Shown in pieces: positions 61,241 through 64,000 of a stretch of DNA of 64,000 nt. Position 1 is the stretch's first letter. Each line of letters begins with the position of its first letter. Source of the DNA: Geothrix oryzisoli. Lineage in GTDB: Bacteria > Acidobacteriota > Holophagae > Holophagales > Holophagaceae. The stretch spans positions 67,875-131,874 of the forward strand of contig NZ_JAKZLB010000003.1 in NCBI RefSeq assembly GCF_022808865.1, read 5' to 3'. The position numbers and the translations under genes are program-made. Under the pieces are notes generated by a model. The model made no database searches and was not told the origin of the DNA. It worked only from the letters and a program-made list of their open reading frames with translations.

Positions 61241-62710
61241 ATGGGCCGTGACTTCCAGACCTTCCTGAAGCAGCTCGAGGCTGCGGGCGAGCTCCACCCC
61301 GTGGCCGCCGAAGTCGATCCATTCCTGGAGATGGGCGCCATCGCCGACCGGGTGTCCAAGCAGCCCGGGGGGGGGAGGGCCCTGCGCTTCGACCGGCCCA
61401 AGGGCAAGGCCATGCCCGTGGCCATGAATGCCTTCGGCAGCCTCAAGCGCATGGAGATGGCCCTGGGCGTGGATCGGGAGCCCCGGGGCCTGGATGCCAT
61501 CGCCGACCGCATCGAGAAGCTGGTGCAGGAGGCCATGCCCAAGCCCGGCACGGGGTTGTTCGAGAAGCTGGCCAAGCTGCCCGTGCTGGCCGAGGTCTCC
61601 AACTGGATGCCGAAGACCGTACGCAAGGGGATCTGCCAGGAGGTGGTGCTCAAGGGCGACCAGGTGAGGCTCTCGGACCTGCCCGTGCTCACCACCTGGC
61701 CCGAGGACGGGGGCCCCTTCATCACGCTGGGCATGAGCCACACCCGCAACAAGCAGACGGGGCACCGCAACACGGGTCTCTACCGCCTGCAGGTTTTCGA
61801 TGACCGGACGCTGGGCTTCCACACCCAGCTCCACCACGATGGGGCGCGGAACCGCCACGGCTACGGCCGGGACGAGCGCATGCCCGTGGCCGTGAGCTTC
61901 GGCGGCGACCCGGCCCTGACCTACGCCGCCACGGCGCCCCTGCCACCCTTCCTCAGCGAGGTGATGTTCGCGGGTTTCCTGCGGGGCGAAGGCATCGAGA
62001 TGGTCCCCTGCGTGACCAACGACCTGGAGGTTCCGGCGGATTCGGAGATCGTCATCGAGGGCTACGTGAACCCCGGCGAGCTGCGCCGCGAGGGCCCCTT
62101 CGGCGACCACACCGGCTACTACTCCCTGGCAGACGACTATCCCGTGCTGCACGTGGAAGCCATCACCATGCGGAAGAACCCCGTCTTCCCCGCCACCATC
62201 GTGGGCCGCCCGCCCCAGGAGGACGCCTACCTGGGCCTGGCCACGGAGCGGATCTTCCTGCCCCTGCTCCGCATGGTGCTGCCGGAAATCCGCGACATGC
62301 ACCTGCCCGCGGCCGGGGCCTTCCACAACCTGGTGATCCTCTCCATGAAGAAGGAGTATCCGGGTCACCCGCAGAAGGTCATGAACGCCATCTGGGGCAC
62401 GGGCCAGATCATGTTCACCAAGGGCATCGTGGTGGTGGACGAGGACATCGATCCCCACGACCTGAACGAGGTGCTCTTCCGCCTCACCAGCAACGTGGAC
62501 CCCAAGCGCGACCTGCTCTTCACCGAAGGCCCGCTCGATGTGCTGGACCACAGCGCCGACCGCTTCGCCTTCGGCAGCAAGGTGGGCCTCGACGCCACCC
62601 GCAAGAACCGCCCCTGGGATGGTTTCCCCCGCGAGTGGCCGCGCGACCTGGTCTTCCCGGAGGAGCTCCTCGATCGCATCGGCCAGCGGTGGAAGGACTA
62701 CGGGCTCTGA
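61241..62710 (+). CDS. ubiD: UbiD-family decarboxylase
   Basis: 489 residues, the size of UbiD. Segments of the prenylated-FMN enzyme family are present: MSHTRNKQTGHRNTGLYRLQV, PLPPFLSEVMFAGFLRG, EVPADSEIVIEGYV, REGPFGDHTGYYS (catalytic Glu region) and HNLVILSMKKEYPGH. Likely 4-hydroxy-3-polyprenylbenzoate or a menaquinone-pathway decarboxylase; substrate not certain and no partner ubiX or mqn gene is adjacent. The ATG at 61241 has GGAG six bases upstream. Divergent from the rplU operon. Confidence 0.93.
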   Translation: MGRDFQTFLKQLEAAGELHPVAAEVDPFLEMGAIADRVSKQPGGGRALRFDRPKGKAMPVAMNAFGSLKRMEMALGVDREPRGLDAIADRIEKLVQEAMPKPGTGLFEKLAKLPVLAEVSNWMPKTVRKGICQEVVLKGDQVRLSDLPVLTTWPEDGGPFITLGMSHTRNKQTGHRNTGLYRLQVFDDRTLGFHTQLHHDGARNRHGYGRDERMPVAVSFGGDPALTYAATAPLPPFLSEVMFAGFLRGEGIEMVPCVTNDLEVPADSEIVIEGYVNPGELRREGPFGDHTGYYSLADDYPVLHVEAITMRKNPVFPATIVGRPPQEDAYLGLATERIFLPLLRMVLPEIRDMHLPAAGAFHNLVILSMKKEYPGHPQKVMNAIWGTGQIMFTKGIVVVDEDIDPHDLNEVLFRLTSNVDPKRDLLFTEGPLDVLDHSADRFAFGSKVGLDATRKNRPWDGFPREWPRDLVFPEELLDRIGQRWKDYGL

Positions 62711-62740
62711 CCCGCGCGACGGCGGGACTTCCCCCAGAGC

Positions 62741-62881
62741 AAAGCGAAGCCCGGCTGGGCCGGGCTTCGCGCGGGGGTCCGGGGGGAGGCTCCACCTCCG
62801 CGAGCCTGAAGGGCGAGTGGAAGCCCCGTCCGCGTGGCGTCAGGTGGAGGCGCGCAGCGCGACCTTGGCTCCCGGAGAGTA
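62741..62881 (-). repeat. post-stop element, tandem second copy (diverged)
   Basis: A 27-bp segment with the GCCCGGCTGGGCCGGGC hairpin at 62741-62767 is repeated exactly at 62881-62907. This outer copy carries the same GCGGGGGTCCGGGGG block but has an insertion of about 60 bp before the GCGCGCAGCGCG core (62850-62861) and the CTCCCGGAG end. Confidence 0.7.
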
Positions 62882-62956
62882 AAGCGAAGCCCGGCTGGGC
62901 CGGGCTTTGCGCGGGGGTCCGGGGGTGTGCGCGTAGCGCGTAAACCCCGGAGAATA
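62882..62956 (-). repeat. post-stop element, copy 6 (after the small beta-barrel gene)
   Basis: In gene sense: TAATATTCTCCGGGG from the stop, the CGCGCTACGCGCACACCCCCGG core and the AAAGCCCGGC/GCCGGGCTT hairpin. It lies between the convergent ubiD and beta-barrel genes. Confidence 0.8.
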
Positions 62957-63490
62957 TTAAAACCGGATGGTCACGCCCGCCTGGAGTCCGTCCGCGGTGA
63001 AGCCGGAGTCGACCTTGCTGTAGGTGTAGCGGAGTTCCGTGCCCACGGTGGCGTTCCACTGGTAGCCCACGCCGGCGGCCAGGCCCAGCTTGGTGGTGTT
63101 GGCGGTCACCTTCGTGAAGGCGTCCTTGGTCTCGAAGGACCAGCGCACCACGGCGAGGCCACCGGTGACATAAAGCCCCTCGGGCTTGCCGGCGATGAAG
63201 TAGAGGTAGTCGCCGCCCAGGCTCAGGTCCCAGGCGCTCTGCTTGAGGCTGCCGAAGGAGGCCTCGGGGAACACGCTGTAGTCCAGGCGGGGCCGCAGCA
63301 TGTGGCCATCGCCCAGATCGAAGGTGCCGTGGACGCCGACGCCGGGTCCGGGCTTGCTGTCCACGAAGTCCTTCAGATCGCCCAAAGGGATGTTCACCAG
63401 GCCCTGCACGCCGTACCGGGGGGCTTCGGCCCGGAGGGATAGCGCAGCAGCAGCCAGGACAGCCAGGGTCAGTGGGGACGAGATCTTCAT
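62957..63490 (-). CDS. small outer-membrane beta-barrel protein
   Basis: 177 residues. Signal peptide MKISSPLTLAVLAAAALSLRAEA, then eight or so amphipathic strands (YGVQGLVNIPLGDL, PGVGVHGTFDLGD, WDLSLGGDYLYFIAG, GLAAGVGYQWNATVGTELRYTYSKV), ending in GVTIRF with a terminal Phe. Size and pattern fit an OmpA/OmpX-like 8-stranded barrel. The ATG at 63490 has CGGAGG upstream. Function unknown. Confidence 0.82.
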   Translation of the reverse strand: MKISSPLTLAVLAAAALSLRAEAPRYGVQGLVNIPLGDLKDFVDSKPGPGVGVHGTFDLGDGHMLRPRLDYSVFPEASFGSLKQSAWDLSLGGDYLYFIAGKPEGLYVTGGLAVVRWSFETKDAFTKVTANTTKLGLAAGVGYQWNATVGTELRYTYSKVDSGFTADGLQAGVTIRF

Positions 63491-63598
63491 GGTTCCTCCG
63501 GAATGGCGCGCGGACCCAGGATGGGACGACCGGGCGCCCGGGGCCATGGTGCCACAAAAACCGGGTGCGCAGGCCTCGGCAAAACCCGTGAAAGCGAG

Positions 63599-63618
63599 AC
63601 TAGAAATAAAGATCTAGT
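63599..63618. promoter_or_regulatory. ACTAGA/TCTAGT inverted repeat upstream of the small barrel gene
   Basis: Perfect 6-bp arms around AATAAAGA, about 110 bp upstream of the start at 63490. Contains AAAGATCTA, also found upstream of the DUF4382 gene at 41035. Confidence 0.35.
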
Positions 63619-63644
63619 TCGAGTTAAACCTGTCCTGAACGAGA

Positions 63645-63696
63645 TCTCCACCAACGAAGAAGGCGCCCGTCCGGGCGCCTTCTTCGTTGGTGGAGA
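63645..63696. terminator. rplS: 24-bp perfect hairpin after rplS
   Basis: Arms 63645-63668 and 63673-63696 are perfectly complementary with a GTCC loop. It starts 8 bp after the rplS stop (minus strand). A strong terminator or 3' stabiliser; no long T-tract. Confidence 0.8.
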
Positions 63697-63703
63697 ATGG
63701 AAT

Positions 63704-64000
63704 CTACTCGCCGTTCTCGGTGCGGCGCTCCTTGAGGCGGCCGGCCTTGCCGAGCTTCTCGCGCAGGAAGTAGAGCTTGGCGCGGCGGACCTTGCCGTGG
63801 CGCACGACTTCGAGCTTGTCGATGGTGGGGCTGTTGAGGGGGAAGATGCGCTCCACACCCACGCCGCTCGCGACCTTGCGGACGGTGAAGGAGGTGCGCA
63901 TGCCGCCGCCCTTGATGCCGATGACGATGCCCTGGAAGAGCTGGATGCGCTCCTTCTCGCCTTCCTTCACCTTGACGTGCACCTTGACGGTGTCGCCGGG
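63704..64000 (-). CDS. rplS: 50S ribosomal protein L19 (5' part beyond the window)
   Basis: 98 codons visible, reading [20 protein letters not shown] at the window edge, then [37 protein letters not shown] and [28 protein letters not shown], diagnostic of L19. The N-terminal residues lie outside the window. Part of the 30S-50S interface. Confidence 0.97.
   Translation of the reverse strand, partial: PGDTVKVHVKVKEGEKERIQLFQGIVIGIKGGGMRTSFTVRKVASGVGVERIFPLNSPTIDKLEVVRHGKVRRAKLYFLREKLGKAGRLKERRTENGE

Noticed and set aside
1-64000. CRISPR arrays, tRNA or rRNA genes, prophage or plasmid modules
   Set aside because: I looked for regular short repeats with spacers, tRNA-like cloverleaf runs, rRNA motifs and phage structural genes on both strands and saw none I could support.

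Overview
The window is high-GC bacterial chromosome (mostly about 65-72% G+C by eye). It has genome-typical housekeeping genes, several beta-barrel and lipoprotein genes, an energy-converting-hydrogenase-related (Ehr) respiratory operon and a complete arginine cluster. The gene content and protein style suggest an Acidobacteriota of the Holophaga/Geothrix type. That placement is inference; there is no rRNA gene here to test it. No tRNA, rRNA, CRISPR array or transposase was seen.

Layout. 1-2334: an odd G/C homopolymer tract, then acs. 2361-10756 (minus): purine nucleoside phosphorylase, a large lipoprotein, a LysM-M23 peptidase, moaC, a HAD phosphatase, serA and a dicarboxylate/cation symporter. 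10849-15940: a fatty-acid desaturase, a soluble hybrid histidine kinase and lpdA. 15957-18105: a lower-GC island organised like integron gene cassettes (attC-like sites, no integrase in view) carrying a TIG-domain lipoprotein and a RelA/SpoT-type nucleotide synthetase. 18378-25610: an unknown protein, a beta-barrel, an ABC exporter, a small lipoprotein, an atypical SDR and an M20 peptidase. 25689-35058: the operon argD-argF'-argB-argE-argH-argG-(P-loop protein)-argC on the minus strand, divergent from argR, with an array of ATGCA/TGCAT half sites between argD and argR. 35111-40901: a membrane protein, an EnvC-like protein, a GspF/PilC protein and a large exported protein. 41035-52937: a seven-gene Ehr complex bracketed by two closely similar DUF4382 lipoproteins. 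52990-61054 (minus): rplU-rpmA-obg-nadD-rsfS-gdhA-DUF535-FadL-like-Ser/Thr kinase, with a good sigma70-type promoter before rplU. 61241-64000: ubiD, a small beta-barrel and the 3' part of rplS.

How the genes work together. The arg genes cover the steps from N-acylglutamate to arginine through an N-acylornithine carbamoyltransferase and an ArgE-type deacylase. The carbamoyltransferase has Ala at the residue that separates acetyl- from succinyl-ornithine enzymes, so the acyl group used is uncertain. The Ehr complex has the full ion-pumping membrane arm (three antiporter-like subunits) and the iron-sulfur relay, but its large subunit lacks the nickel-binding cysteine pairs. It is therefore probably not a hydrogenase, and its electron partner is unknown.

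A dispersed element made of two hairpins follows directly after the stop codons of at least six genes (acs, serA, gspF, rpmA, rplU and a beta-barrel gene), always in the same orientation relative to the gene. It looks like a clade-specific 3' processing or termination element. The strongest candidates for under-described biology are this element, the alarmone-synthetase cassette, the Ehr operon with its DUF4382 flanks, and the unassigned P-loop gene inside the arginine operon.
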